This document shows, one piece after another, positions 37,290-46,683 of a DNA stretch of 64,000 nucleotides. The notes below the pieces were generated by a model. It was not told the DNA's origin. It did no database searches and saw only the letters and a list, made by a program, of their open reading frames with translations. The position numbers and the translations under genes are program-made. The stretch comes from Clostridiales bacterium (GTDB taxonomy: Bacteria > Bacillota > Clostridia > Christensenellales > Aristaeellaceae), in contig SVGT01000002.1 in assembly GCA_015056175.1 (NCBI GenBank), forward strand, positions 62,001 to 126,000. The letters run 5' to 3'. Within the stretch, counting starts at the first letter, position 1; every line of letters begins with the position of its first letter.

Positions 37290-37867
37290 GGGGCTGCTCG
37301 CCTTCGTGGAACCCTCTTCGGGTTCTTTGTGGGGGCTACTCGCCCACCACACCCCTCGGCAGGGGGATGATCCCCCTGCACCCACAGTAGTGGTCGGAGG
37401 AGTCCGCTTAGATGATGCGGTTTCCCACTGACAGATTAAGGGAACCAGTCGACTTGGGTGCAGGCCGATCCGGCGGCGCGGAGCGCCTTCTTCTTCTGAT
37501 AAAGGACGGGCGAGAAAACTCGTTTTCTCCCCGCCTTTACAGAAGAAGTCCCGGTTTTTCTCCGTTTACGGAGAAAAACACGGATCGGCCTGTGCATGTT
37601 GCCGACAAAAAAACGGAATGAACAATCCCTCCGGCGCTCCGCGCCACCTCCCTTTCACAAGGGAGGCTTAGGCTGGGTGAACAGCTTGGGCAATCGAGGT
37701 TTGTATTTGCAACATGTCGCAGGACGGGGTCATTGTCCAAGTCAACATTGTTGATATGGGAAGCAGGAGTGGGAGGTTGCCTGAAAAAGTGTCCAACATT
37801 GTCCACCATGGTGGGTGCAGGGAGATCATCTCCCTGCCTCAGGGTGTGGGGCTGAGCAAGCCCCACA
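37290..37867 (+). repeat. Composite intergenic unit B
   Basis: Left CTTTGTGGGGGCTGCTCGCC... + GCAGGGGGATGATCCCCCTGC; cloverleaf 37461-37592; right GCAGGGAGATCATCTCCCTGC + GTGGGGCTGAGCAAGCCCCAC. Confidence 0.8.
37461..37592 (+). repeat. Three-armed cloverleaf repeat, copy B (long arm diverged)
   Basis: Same closing helix as copies A and C; long arm replaced by CTTCTTCTG..TAAAGG..CGGG..GAGAAAA/TTTTCTC..CCCG..CCTTTA..CAGAAGAAG, fully paired. Confidence 0.88.
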
Positions 37868-37999
37868 TAAACGCCCCACATATCTCCGCCATATCCCCTT
37901 CATTATACCTTCCCTCCGCCCCCTTCGTCAACCGGAAACCCTTGCATCGCCGCGGGGTTTGCCTTATAATGGAAGCAATAAAGATTGGAGGCGTTTTGT

Positions 38000-38806
38000 A
38001 TGCGCTTTGTTATCGATCACGATCTGCATATGCATTCCCAGTTGTCGGACTGCTCCTCCGACCCTTTGCAGACCCCTCAGGCGCTGCTTGAATACGCAGA
38101 GGAAAATAACCTAAGCACCCTGTGCCTCACCGATCATTACTGGGACAGCCTGGTGCCCGGCGCGTCCTGGTGGTACCAGCCCCAGAACTATGATCACATC
38201 GCCAAATCCCTGCCGCTGCCCCGGAGCAGCAAGGTGCGCTTCCTCTTTGGCTGCGAAACGGATATGGATAAATTCGGCACGATCGGCGTGCCCAAAGAGC
38301 GGTTTGACGATTTTGATTTCATCATCGTGCCCCTGAGCCATCTGCACATGGACACTTTCACCCACGATCTGCCCCATGACGACGTGCCCGCCCGCGCCCG
38401 GCACCTGATGAAGCGCATGGAGCAGTTCCTGGCCGCCGACCTGCCCTTTGGCAAGGTGGGCATCGCCCACTTCACCTGCAGCCTGATCATGTACGATGAA
38501 AAAAGGTACCTTCAGGTGCTGGACATGATCCCGGACGAAGCCTACGCCCACTTTTTCAAGGCGTGCGCCGAAAAAGGCTGCGGCATTGAATTGAACATGG
38601 AGCTCAAGGAACTGAAGGATGAACAGATCCTCCCCACCATCCTCCGCCCCTACAGGATCGCAAAAGCCCAGGGCTGCAAGTTCTATCTTGGCAGCGATAC
38701 CCACCACCCCCGGGACAGCGAAAGGGCCATGGAGCGCTTCAACCTGATGGTGGATCTGCTGGAGCTCACCGAAGACGATAAGTTCCGTTTGCCCAACGAA
38801 CAATAA
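38000..38806 (+). CDS. PHP-domain phosphoesterase (histidinol-phosphatase-like)
   Basis: MRFVIDHDLHMHSQLSDCSSDPLQTPQALLEYAEENNLSTLCLTDHYWD. Confidence 0.88.
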   Translation: MRFVIDHDLHMHSQLSDCSSDPLQTPQALLEYAEENNLSTLCLTDHYWDSLVPGASWWYQPQNYDHIAKSLPLPRSSKVRFLFGCETDMDKFGTIGVPKERFDDFDFIIVPLSHLHMDTFTHDLPHDDVPARARHLMKRMEQFLAADLPFGKVGIAHFTCSLIMYDEKRYLQVLDMIPDEAYAHFFKACAEKGCGIELNMELKELKDEQILPTILRPYRIAKAQGCKFYLGSDTHHPRDSERAMERFNLMVDLLELTEDDKFRLPNEQ

Positions 38807-38818
38807 GGAGAAAGCTTT

Positions 38819-39349
38819 ATGTCCGAACAGATGAAGGTCAAGGTCACCGCGGCGGCCCTCAACATCCGCGAAGCGCCCGGCGGCGAAATCCTCCGGGAAG
38901 CGCCCGGAAACGCCGTGCTCACCGTGCTGGACTGGGACAGCAACGGCACCTGGGCCAGGGTACAGTTTGAAAACACCCAGGGCTATGCCATGAAGGATTA
39001 CCTCCAGCCCGTCACCGAGGACGAGATCAACGATCTGGCGCTGGAAGAAAAGCAAAAGCGCAACGAGGAAAAGGAAAAGCAGGAAAGCGGCATGTTTGCC
39101 AACATCGGCGAAAAGATCAAGTCCGTCACGGTGTTCTTCTGCGTGGTGGGCGTCATTGTGTCCGTGCTGCTGGGCGTCATTCTGATGATGGGCGGCACGG
39201 TGCTTGCCGGGCTGCTCACCGCCGTGCTGGGCGCACTCGGCAGTTATCTTGGCTCCATGGTGATGTACGGCCTGGGCGAATTGATCACCGAAAGCAAGCG
39301 CCAGCGCGCCGTGCAGGAGGAGATCCTCAAAGCGCTGCGCAGCAAATGA
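38819..39349 (+). CDS. SH3b-domain membrane protein
   Basis: MKVKVTAAALNIREAPGGEILREAPGNAVLTVLDWDSNGTWARVQFENTQGYAMKDYL, then two TM segments. Confidence 0.8.
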   Translation: MSEQMKVKVTAAALNIREAPGGEILREAPGNAVLTVLDWDSNGTWARVQFENTQGYAMKDYLQPVTEDEINDLALEEKQKRNEEKEKQESGMFANIGEKIKSVTVFFCVVGVIVSVLLGVILMMGGTVLAGLLTAVLGALGSYLGSMVMYGLGELITESKRQRAVQEEILKALRSK

Positions 39350-39431
39350 TCTGGCCGAAAGGCGAGCGCAAAAGCGATTGCAAAAGCCATTGCAAAAAAG
39401 AGAAAAAAGAGATTCGAGAGGTACACACAGC

Positions 39432-40037
39432 ATGATCTTCATCGGCATCTGCGGCGCCAGCGGCTCGGGCAAGAGCACGCTGGCACAGGAACTGACCCGG
39501 GATCTTGGCACGCGGTGCGTGGTGCTGCAGCAGGACTGCTATTACCTGGACCAGAGCCACCGCCCCTTTGAGGAGCGGGTGAAAATCAACTGGGACGAGC
39601 CCGCCATTTTTGACCACGATCTGCTCTATCAGGACATCTGCGACCTGATGGACGGCAAAAGCATCGTGCGCAGGGGGTACGATTACACCCGCCACGCCAG
39701 GCACGATACCGACGATGTGATAAGCCCTGCGGACGTGCTGGTATTGGAGGGCATCCACTGCTTTTACGACAAACGGCTGCTGGACAAAATGTTCCTGCGA
39801 TTGTATATCTCCGTGGAGCCGGACATCTGCCTGCTTCGCCGCATCCAAAGGGATATCAATGAGCGGGGCCGCGCCATCGACAATATTTCCGAGCAGTATC
39901 TTTCCACCGTCAAGCCCATGTACGATCAGTACATCCGCAATTATGTGAAGGATGCGGACGTGGTGGTCATGCGGGGCGGCAAGAACGCCCGCATTGTGGA
40001 TATTTTGAGCGGGTACCTGAAAAGTCAGCTTCCGTAA
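39432..40037 (+). CDS. udk: Uridine kinase-like P-loop kinase
   Basis: MIFIGICGASGSGKSTLAQEL; YYLDQSHRPFEERVKINWDEPAIFDHDLL. Confidence 0.88.
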   Translation: MIFIGICGASGSGKSTLAQELTRDLGTRCVVLQQDCYYLDQSHRPFEERVKINWDEPAIFDHDLLYQDICDLMDGKSIVRRGYDYTRHARHDTDDVISPADVLVLEGIHCFYDKRLLDKMFLRLYISVEPDICLLRRIQRDINERGRAIDNISEQYLSTVKPMYDQYIRNYVKDADVVVMRGGKNARIVDILSGYLKSQLP

Positions 40038-40045
40038 GCCTTGAA

Positions 40046-40073
40046 AAGCGCGTATGCAAACGCGCTTTTTTTA
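40046..40073 (+). terminator. Terminator after udk
   Basis: AAAGCGCGTATGCAAACGCGCTTTTTTT. Confidence 0.8.
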
Positions 40074-40228
40074 ACGCCGCACGCTTTACAGCCCAATAAA
40101 AGCATGCTATAATCTTTACATATATTGTATGTGTCCGTTCCATAGCCTTTTCCGTTTTCTGCAGGCGTTTTTTGCATGCCGTTTTGCAGGATACACGGAG
40201 AAGGCTATGAAACGCAAAGAGAGGTGCT

Positions 40229-41590
40229 ATGATGGATTTTGTCCGTTTTGACAAGGAGATCCCCCTCAATCGGGAGTACGAGGTGATCGTCATCGGCGGC
40301 GGCCCGGCAGGGTGCGCGGCGGCGGCGGCCTCTGCCCGCCACGGCGCCAAAACGCTGCTCATTGAAAGCAGCTGCTCCCTGGGCGGCATGGGCACCATCG
40401 GGCTGCTGCCCGCCTGGTGTCCCTTCTCCGATGAGGAAAAGATCATCTACCGCTCCATTGCCCAGGAGGTGTTTGAAAACACCAAGGCGCAGATGCCCCA
40501 CATCGCCCCCGACGCCACCCACTGGGTGCCCATCGATACCGAGGTATTAAAAAGGGTGTATGACGAGCTGGTATCTGCTTCCGGCGCGGACGTACTCTTT
40601 GATACCACCGTGTGCGCGGCAAAGACGGAAAACGGCGCGGTACAATACGTGACGGTGGCCAATCAGGCCGGCCTTACCGCCTACGAAGCCAAGGTGTACA
40701 TCGACTGCACCGGCGATGCGGATCTGGTGGTGCAATCGGGCGGCGAATGTGACTACGGCGATGAAAACGGCGAGGTGCAGCCCTCCTCCATCTGCTTTGT
40801 GATGACCAATGTGGATGAGTACTGGTACCGCCACGGCCTGCCCCTGCACGACTGGAACTTGCCCGAAAGCCCCATCTACAAAATGCTGGGCAACCCCAAA
40901 TATCCCCTCATCAACGATTATCACGCCTGCCTCCATCTGGTGGCCCCCCGCACGGTGGGCTTCAACGCCGCCCACATCTGGGACGTGGACGCCCGAGACC
41001 CCATGAGCGTCAGCCGCAGCATGATGGTGGGCAGGCAGCAGGCGCATCAGTACGCCCAGGCGCTGCAGGAGTTTATGCCCCAGGCCTTCGGCGCGTCCCA
41101 CCTTGCCGCCACCGGTCAGGTGATGGGCATCCGCGAATCCCGCCGCATCCGGGGCGATTACACCCTGGTGCTGGACGATTATCTGGCCCGCCGCACCTTC
41201 CCGGACGAGATCGCCCGCAGCTGCTATTTTGTGGATATCCACAATACCAAGGCCCAGCGCGACCAGATGCAAGAGGACGTGGAAAAGGGCGATATCAGTG
41301 AGGAAAAGGTGCTGGAACGCGACCTGCGCTACAAAAAGGGCGAATCCCACGGCATCCCCTACCGCTGCCTCCTGCCCAAGGGCCTTACCAACGTGCTGGT
41401 GGCCGGCAAAACCATCTCCGCCGATCATGTGATGCAGGCCTGCATCCGGGTGATGCCCGTGTGCCTGGTCACCGGTCAGGCGGCGGGCACGGCGGCCTTT
41501 ATGGCGGCAAGAGGCGATGTATCCCCCCGGGAGCTTAACGTGCAGGCGCTTCGGAAAACATTGCGCGACGACGGCGCATGGTTTGAATAA
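40229..41590 (+). CDS. FAD-dependent oxidoreductase
   Basis: YEVIVIGGGPAGCAAAAASARHGAKTLLIESSCSLGGMGT; C-terminal VMPVCLVTGQAAGTAAFMAA. Confidence 0.9.
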   Translation: MMDFVRFDKEIPLNREYEVIVIGGGPAGCAAAAASARHGAKTLLIESSCSLGGMGTIGLLPAWCPFSDEEKIIYRSIAQEVFENTKAQMPHIAPDATHWVPIDTEVLKRVYDELVSASGADVLFDTTVCAAKTENGAVQYVTVANQAGLTAYEAKVYIDCTGDADLVVQSGGECDYGDENGEVQPSSICFVMTNVDEYWYRHGLPLHDWNLPESPIYKMLGNPKYPLINDYHACLHLVAPRTVGFNAAHIWDVDARDPMSVSRSMMVGRQQAHQYAQALQEFMPQAFGASHLAATGQVMGIRESRRIRGDYTLVLDDYLARRTFPDEIARSCYFVDIHNTKAQRDQMQEDVEKGDISEEKVLERDLRYKKGESHGIPYRCLLPKGLTNVLVAGKTISADHVMQACIRVMPVCLVTGQAAGTAAFMAARGDVSPRELNVQALRKTLRDDGAWFE

Positions 41591-41631
41591 CACAAAAAAT
41601 GGAGTTTTGGATACAAGGAGGAACACATTTT

Positions 41632-42630
41632 ATGGAACGCGTTGTGATCATCGGCGGTACCGGCAACATCTCCACCAGCATTTCCCGTCTGCTGGTCGAA
41701 AAGGGCTATGACGTGACCTGCTTCAACCGGGGCGTGACCAAGCTGGAACAGCTGCCCGACTGCGTGCACACCCTCGTGGGCGACCGCTGGGACAGGCCCG
41801 CCTTTGAAAAGGTGATGCAGGAACAAAAGTTTGACTACGCCATCGACATGCTCTGCTTTGACGAGCAGGACGCCCTCAGCGACATCCGCGCCTTCCGGGG
41901 CGTGAAGCAGCTGATCTACACCTCCACCACCTGCGTGTTCGGCGTGGATTACGATTACCTGCCCGTGGACGAAGACCACGAAAAGCGCCCCTTCACCGTG
42001 TACGGCAAGAACAAGAGCATTGCGGAGGACGTGTTCCTGAAGGCCTACAAGGAAGAAGGTTTCCCCATCACCGTTCTGCGCCCCTCCTCCACCTACGGCA
42101 ACCAGAGCGGCATGGTGGGCAATGTGGGCGAAACCAATCTGTGGATCGACCGTATCCGCAAGGGCAAGCCCGTCATGCTCTGTGGCAGCGGCAACAACGT
42201 GCACCAATTGCTCCATGTGGATGATGCGGCGCTTGGTTACGTGGGCGCCCTGGGCAAGAGCCACTGCATCGGCCAGTGCTACAACCTGGTGGGCAAGGGC
42301 TGCTTTACCTGGCGCGATTACTACAAGACCGCCATGAAGGTGCTGGGCAAGGAAGCGCCCATGGTGTGCGTGCCTCTGGACGCGCTGGAAGCGCTTGGCT
42401 ACGAGGGCCGCGGCTTTACCACGGATATTTTCGGCTACAACACCATTTACTCCCACGAAAAGGTGTACCGCGATATTCCCGAATTCCGTCCTAAGGTATC
42501 CCTGGAAGATGGCATGCGCGGCGTGATCGCCTTTGCGGATGCGCACGGCACGGTGCCCAACTGCGAAGATTATCCCCTGGACGACAAGGTATGCGCCTAC
42601 ATGCAGAACATCGTGTCCCTCAAGGACTAA
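41632..42630 (+). CDS. NAD-dependent epimerase/dehydratase (SDR) family
   Basis: MERVVIIGGTGNISTSISRLLVEKGYDVTCFNRG; Rossmann fold. Confidence 0.88.
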   Translation: MERVVIIGGTGNISTSISRLLVEKGYDVTCFNRGVTKLEQLPDCVHTLVGDRWDRPAFEKVMQEQKFDYAIDMLCFDEQDALSDIRAFRGVKQLIYTSTTCVFGVDYDYLPVDEDHEKRPFTVYGKNKSIAEDVFLKAYKEEGFPITVLRPSSTYGNQSGMVGNVGETNLWIDRIRKGKPVMLCGSGNNVHQLLHVDDAALGYVGALGKSHCIGQCYNLVGKGCFTWRDYYKTAMKVLGKEAPMVCVPLDALEALGYEGRGFTTDIFGYNTIYSHEKVYRDIPEFRPKVSLEDGMRGVIAFADAHGTVPNCEDYPLDDKVCAYMQNIVSLKD

Positions 42631-42663
42631 CGTCCTGCCAATTACATGAAAGAGGATACTGCC

Positions 42664-43641
42664 ATGGCCTTTAATTACAGCCTGATGCGGGGCTTCAACT
42701 ACCAGCCCTCCTATGCATCCTCAAGCTATGAAGCCTGGCGCTGGTTTGATGAAGACGTATTCCGGCGGGAGCTGGGCTTTGGCAAAAAGCACTTCCCCCG
42801 CATCAACACCGTCCGCCTGTGGCTCTCCTACGACGCCTATCTCCGGGACCGGGAAGGCTTCCTGGATCATTTTGAAAAGGCGCTTGAGATCTGCGACGAA
42901 TTGGGTCTCCGGGTGATCGCCTGCCTGTTCAACCGCTGGCACAACCATTTTTGCGATAACGGCGGCATTTTTATGGAAAAGCTGTTCCCCGCAACGGAAA
43001 TGTACGATCCCAACTTTTACAAGCCCTTCCTCAGGGACGTATGCCTGCCCCACCGGGAGGACACACGCATCCTGATCTGGGACTTGTGCAACGAGCCCTT
43101 CTCCTTTGACTGCGATTACACGGAGGTTCCTTCCCTGATGGACGCGCTGAACGACTGGCTGAAGAGCATGAGCGCGTACCTTGGGGAGCTTTCCGTCACG
43201 CAGGATATCGGCGTATCCCTCCACGGCTCGCTGAACCCCTTGCTCATGGAAATGGTGGAGCCCTACAGCACCGTGCTCATGGTGCACCCCTATCTGCAGC
43301 GCATCCCCAATGAAAAAGCGTACCGCAGGTTCTGCCAACAGGTGATCGACCATCTGGATACGCAAAAGGCCTTTGCCAATGCCGTTCACAAGCCCCTCAT
43401 CGTCACCGAATGCTGCTGGGGCTCCATCGACGACGAGGTATTTGCGGAAAACATCCGCGCCACGCTGACGGAGTACGTGAAGCGCGGTATCGGCTTTGTG
43501 GCCCACGCGCTGATGGAAAGCGACGTGGCCGATCTGCACGCACCCACCGGCCCCATCAAGCAGGACATGGGCCAGTTCAACTTCCTGGACAAAGAGGGCC
43601 ACATCCGCCCCGGGCTTCAGGTTTTCAACGATTTTTGCTGA
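42664..43641 (+). CDS. Clan GH-A (GH5-like) glycoside hydrolase
   Basis: RILIWDLCNEPFSFD (NEP acid/base) and KPLIVTECCWGSIDD (candidate nucleophile). Confidence 0.8.
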   Translation: MAFNYSLMRGFNYQPSYASSSYEAWRWFDEDVFRRELGFGKKHFPRINTVRLWLSYDAYLRDREGFLDHFEKALEICDELGLRVIACLFNRWHNHFCDNGGIFMEKLFPATEMYDPNFYKPFLRDVCLPHREDTRILIWDLCNEPFSFDCDYTEVPSLMDALNDWLKSMSAYLGELSVTQDIGVSLHGSLNPLLMEMVEPYSTVLMVHPYLQRIPNEKAYRRFCQQVIDHLDTQKAFANAVHKPLIVTECCWGSIDDEVFAENIRATLTEYVKRGIGFVAHALMESDVADLHAPTGPIKQDMGQFNFLDKEGHIRPGLQVFNDFC

Positions 43642-43652
43642 AGGAGGCTGCC

Positions 43653-44369
43653 ATGACTACCGAAAAGATCATCGCCGTGGACTATCCCCTTCAGCAGGAT
43701 CTGATGCTGATGGATTTCTGGCGCAGACAGACCCTGCAGGATTTTGAAAACACCCTTTCCCGCGTCCGCAGCGCCTGCAAAGAGGCAAACGCCCTGCGCG
43801 TGATGCACGATTTCCATGCCTGGCAGCGCAGCCCCCGGGAGTATGTGCGTGCCTGGGAGGGCATGCTCGCAGCCTGCGAAAAGCAGGGCTTCCGTGCGAT
43901 CCCCTGCCTGTTCAACCGCTGGCACGACAAGACTTGGGACGTGGGCGGCATATACCTTGAGCAATTGATCCCCGACCTGAGCTGGGCCTATCAGGAAGGC
44001 TTTTACCAGCGCTTCCTGGAGGACGTGATGCTGCCCTATGCGGACGACACACGCATCCTTTTGTGGGACGCGTGCAACAAGCCCCTGGGCGTGTACCCCA
44101 CGCAGCAGGACGATCCCCTCATGGCCCGCTTCTATGAGCTCAGGTGGCTGCGCGACATGTATTGCTACGCCAAGAAGTGCCGCATTTCCCAGCCCATCGG
44201 CCTGAGCATCCGGGAGGATTACGATGCGGAGACCCTTTCCGCGCTCAGCCGCTGCTGCGACCTTTACCTCCTCTCCCCCTACCTGCTCCGCCCGGACAAA
44301 ACCGCGGCCGTCATGCAGTGCCGGGCGGAAGGCAAGCCCATCCGGTACGTGCACGAGGTCAATGCCTAA
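43653..44369 (+). CDS. Shortened paralogue of the upstream GH-A protein, catalytic residues missing
   Basis: CLFNRWHDKTWDVGGIYLEQLIPDLSW...TRILLWDACNKPLG parallels the upstream CLFNRWHNHFCDNGGIFMEKLFP...TRILIWDLCNEPFS; NEP is NKP and the nucleophile strand is absent. Confidence 0.75.
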   Translation: MTTEKIIAVDYPLQQDLMLMDFWRRQTLQDFENTLSRVRSACKEANALRVMHDFHAWQRSPREYVRAWEGMLAACEKQGFRAIPCLFNRWHDKTWDVGGIYLEQLIPDLSWAYQEGFYQRFLEDVMLPYADDTRILLWDACNKPLGVYPTQQDDPLMARFYELRWLRDMYCYAKKCRISQPIGLSIREDYDAETLSALSRCCDLYLLSPYLLRPDKTAAVMQCRAEGKPIRYVHEVNA

Positions 44370-44384
44370 ACATAACACACAACA

Positions 44385-44415
44385 AAAAAGTCCCGGCACA
44401 CGCCGGGGCTTTTTG
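44385..44415 (+). terminator. Terminator
   Basis: AAAAAGTCCCGGCACACGCCGGGGCTTTTT. Confidence 0.8.
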
Positions 44416-44675
44416 CTTTGGTTGAAGAGTAAGCAGTGAAGAGCATAAAAGAAAAGACAAGCTTCTGTCGAAACTTGTCTTATTCTGTCTGTAGGCTGCA
44501 AAAAGATTCTTTGGCCGTTTCTTCGTATGAATTTGAACTCATACATAAAATTGTAAATCATCCGCGAAGCGAATGCCGTTACTTCTTCACTATTCACTAT
44601 TCACTATTCACTATTACTTATTACCTAATCGACAAGTTTCGAGAGAAGAGTGAATAGTGAAGAGTGAAAAAGTAA

Positions 44676-44710
44676 AATCGACAAGCTTCTGTCGAAACTT
44701 GTCGATTTTT
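44676..44710 (-). terminator. Bidirectional terminator-like hairpin downstream of tRNA-Ser
   Basis: AATCGACAAG..CTTCTGTCGAAA..CTTGTCGATTTTT. Confidence 0.65.
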
Positions 44711-44712
44711 GG

Positions 44713-44801
44713 CGGAGAAGGAGAGATTCGAACTCTCGAACGCTTTTACACGTTACACGATTTCCAGTCGTGCGCCCTCGACCAAGCTAGGCGACTTCTC
44801 C
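44713..44801 (-). tRNA. tRNA-Ser(GGA)
   Basis: Reverse strand GGAGAAGTCGCCTAGCTTGGTCGAGGGCGCACGACTGGAAATCGTGTAACGTGTAAAAGCGTTCGAGAGTTCGAATCTCTCCTTCTCCG: long variable arm, GTTCGAATC T-loop, GGA anticodon. Confidence 0.95.
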
Positions 44802-45124
44802 ATCTTCAGTTGTGCCGCGGCATCTGCATGCAGTGCCTTGGCTGCGACGCCTCCGCACGGGTCAGGCACGGGATTGTCAACGCAAGAGAGTATAGCACGT
44901 TCCGCCGTATTCGTCAAGCGTTTTTTTCAAAAATATGCAAATTCGCATGCCCCGTCCAGCCGATTTGCGTTTTTTGCACAGGGTTTGACCGATTAAGTCC
45001 AAAAAGATGTCAGTCTGCTTGACAAAAAATATGGTATACTGTATGTGGGTCATCCGTGGGGATGGCTTTTTTCGTATCTGCACGCGCTCCCCCGGGGGCG
45101 CTTTTTGATTGGAAGGAGGTTTGT

Positions 45125-45949
45125 ATGAAGCACAAGGAGCGCAGCGGGTTTCTCACCTATCATGACGACGCCATGGTGGCCATGCGGTGCCTGAGCGACG
45201 CGCAATTGGGGCAATTGTACCGGGCGCTGTTCACGGCGTCGGTTGGAGAAAAAGTGGCCGACGATACGCTGGACAGCATCGTGCTGCCCATGTTTCTGCT
45301 CATGCGCAACAAGATCGACCGGGACGCGCAGAAGTATGAGGAGATTTGCGAAAAAAGGCGGAGCAGCGCCTCATCCCGCTTCCATAAGTCGGCTGATGAC
45401 AAAAGCACCCTGCAAGTGCATGCAAATGCAGAGAACTGCATGCAAGAAGTGCCAACCAAAACCGTAACCGAAAGGGAAACCGAAACTGTACCCGTAACCG
45501 AAAGGGAAAGGGAAAGCGTAACCGAAAGGGAAACTGAATGCGCATCCTGCGCGGACAGGGAGGACGCCCCCGCGACAGGTGAAACGGCGTCCGGGGATGC
45601 TTTCCCGTCTGCACGGGAGGACGCGTTCACGCCGCCCACCCTGCAGGAGGTGCAGCAGCAGGCGCTGGTGCTGGGCAGCGTGCCATCCGGCGAGCAGTTT
45701 TATCACTACTACGCCGCCCGGGGCTGGAAGATGGGCGCCGGGCGTATGCATGACTGGCCATCCGCGCTGCGCTACTGGGTGACCAAAGACCTCCGGCGGG
45801 AAAAACCGGGCGCGCCCCCGCGCGCACCCCGTCAGGTCAGCGCCCAGATGTACACCCAGCGGCAGTACACCGAGCAGGATCTGGACGCCGATTCCATGCA
45901 GCTGTTCAAGGAGGCGGAAATGCTGCAGCGGACAGCGGGAGCGAGATAG
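45125..45949 (+). CDS. DUF6291-like / phage-type replication protein with TERETE repeats
   Basis: MKHKERSGFLTYHDDAMVAMRCLSDAQLGQLYRALF N-terminus; low-complexity TERETE stretch; C-terminal YTQRQYTEQDL tail shared with the DnaD protein. Confidence 0.65.
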   Translation: MKHKERSGFLTYHDDAMVAMRCLSDAQLGQLYRALFTASVGEKVADDTLDSIVLPMFLLMRNKIDRDAQKYEEICEKRRSSASSRFHKSADDKSTLQVHANAENCMQEVPTKTVTERETETVPVTERERESVTERETECASCADREDAPATGETASGDAFPSAREDAFTPPTLQEVQQQALVLGSVPSGEQFYHYYAARGWKMGAGRMHDWPSALRYWVTKDLRREKPGAPPRAPRQVSAQMYTQRQYTEQDLDADSMQLFKEAEMLQRTAGAR

Positions 45950-45997
45950 CGCCCTACAGGAAACTCCGTTCCGAAACATGTGGCAACTACAAACTTC

Positions 45998-46680
45998 GAT
46001 CACCCACAAAACACCCCCAACCAAAAAGCCCCCTTGTGAAAGGGTGACGGAGCCGAAGCGCGCCCAGTGGGCGATGCAGCGAGGCGGAGGAATCAACCGA
46101 AACGAGCAATGCGCCGGCAGGCGCAGGGCGACGATTGAGGTTGCGGATCGCTCCGCGTAGCGGTGGGGGATTGCATCACGGAAGGTTGTTGACAATCCCT
46201 CCGGCGCTCCGCGCCACCTCCCTTTAACAAGGGAGGCTTTGTCGGGTGTGTTTGGTGATGGATCGATGATTGTTATTGTAGCATGTCGGGGGACGGAGCG
46301 ACGGAACAAGTCAAGTGTATCGACATTGCCCGGCGGCGGGAGCAAGCCCCCGCCCTACAGCAGTTGACAAACTGCCATGCGTTCCGAAGGAACGCGCTTC
46401 ATGTGCCGCAGGCACGCTTCATTCCTTCATTAGCGGCTTTGCCGCGCCTTCATTCGGCGCAGCCGTAGCCCCCGCCCTACAGTGGATAACAAACTGTCAT
46501 GCGTTCCGAAGGAACGCGCTTCATGTGCCGCAGGCACGCTTCATTCCTTCATTTTTCATTCGGCGCTGCCGCTGCCCCCGCCCTACAGCAGTTGACAAAC
46601 TGCCATGCGTTCCGAAGGAACGCGCTTCATGTGCCGCAGGCACGCTTCATTTCTTCATTCTTCATTCGGCACTGCCGCTG
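45998..46680. repeat. Repeat mosaic: REPIN-like inverted pair with internal insertion, then a tandem hairpin array
   Basis: 46020-46240 inverted pair; 46360-46680 about 2.5 units of ATGCGTTCCGAAGGAACGCGCTTCATGTGCCGCAGGCACGCTTCATT. Confidence 0.82.
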
Positions 46681-46683
46681 CCC

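Noticed and set aside
44585-44620. CACTATT heptamer run near tRNA-Ser as a possible att site or origin iteron
   Set aside because: Only about four short units; no integrase, replication gene or duplicated tRNA end nearby. Probably slippage.
45025-45050. TTGACA...TATACT upstream of the DUF6291-like gene as a promoter
   Set aside because: Spacing between the two hexamers is only about 10 nt, too short for a standard sigma-A promoter, so not listed.
46360-46680. Possible CRISPR array
   Set aside because: Units are about 120 nt, contain internal hairpins and have no unique spacers of constant length. No cas genes in the window.
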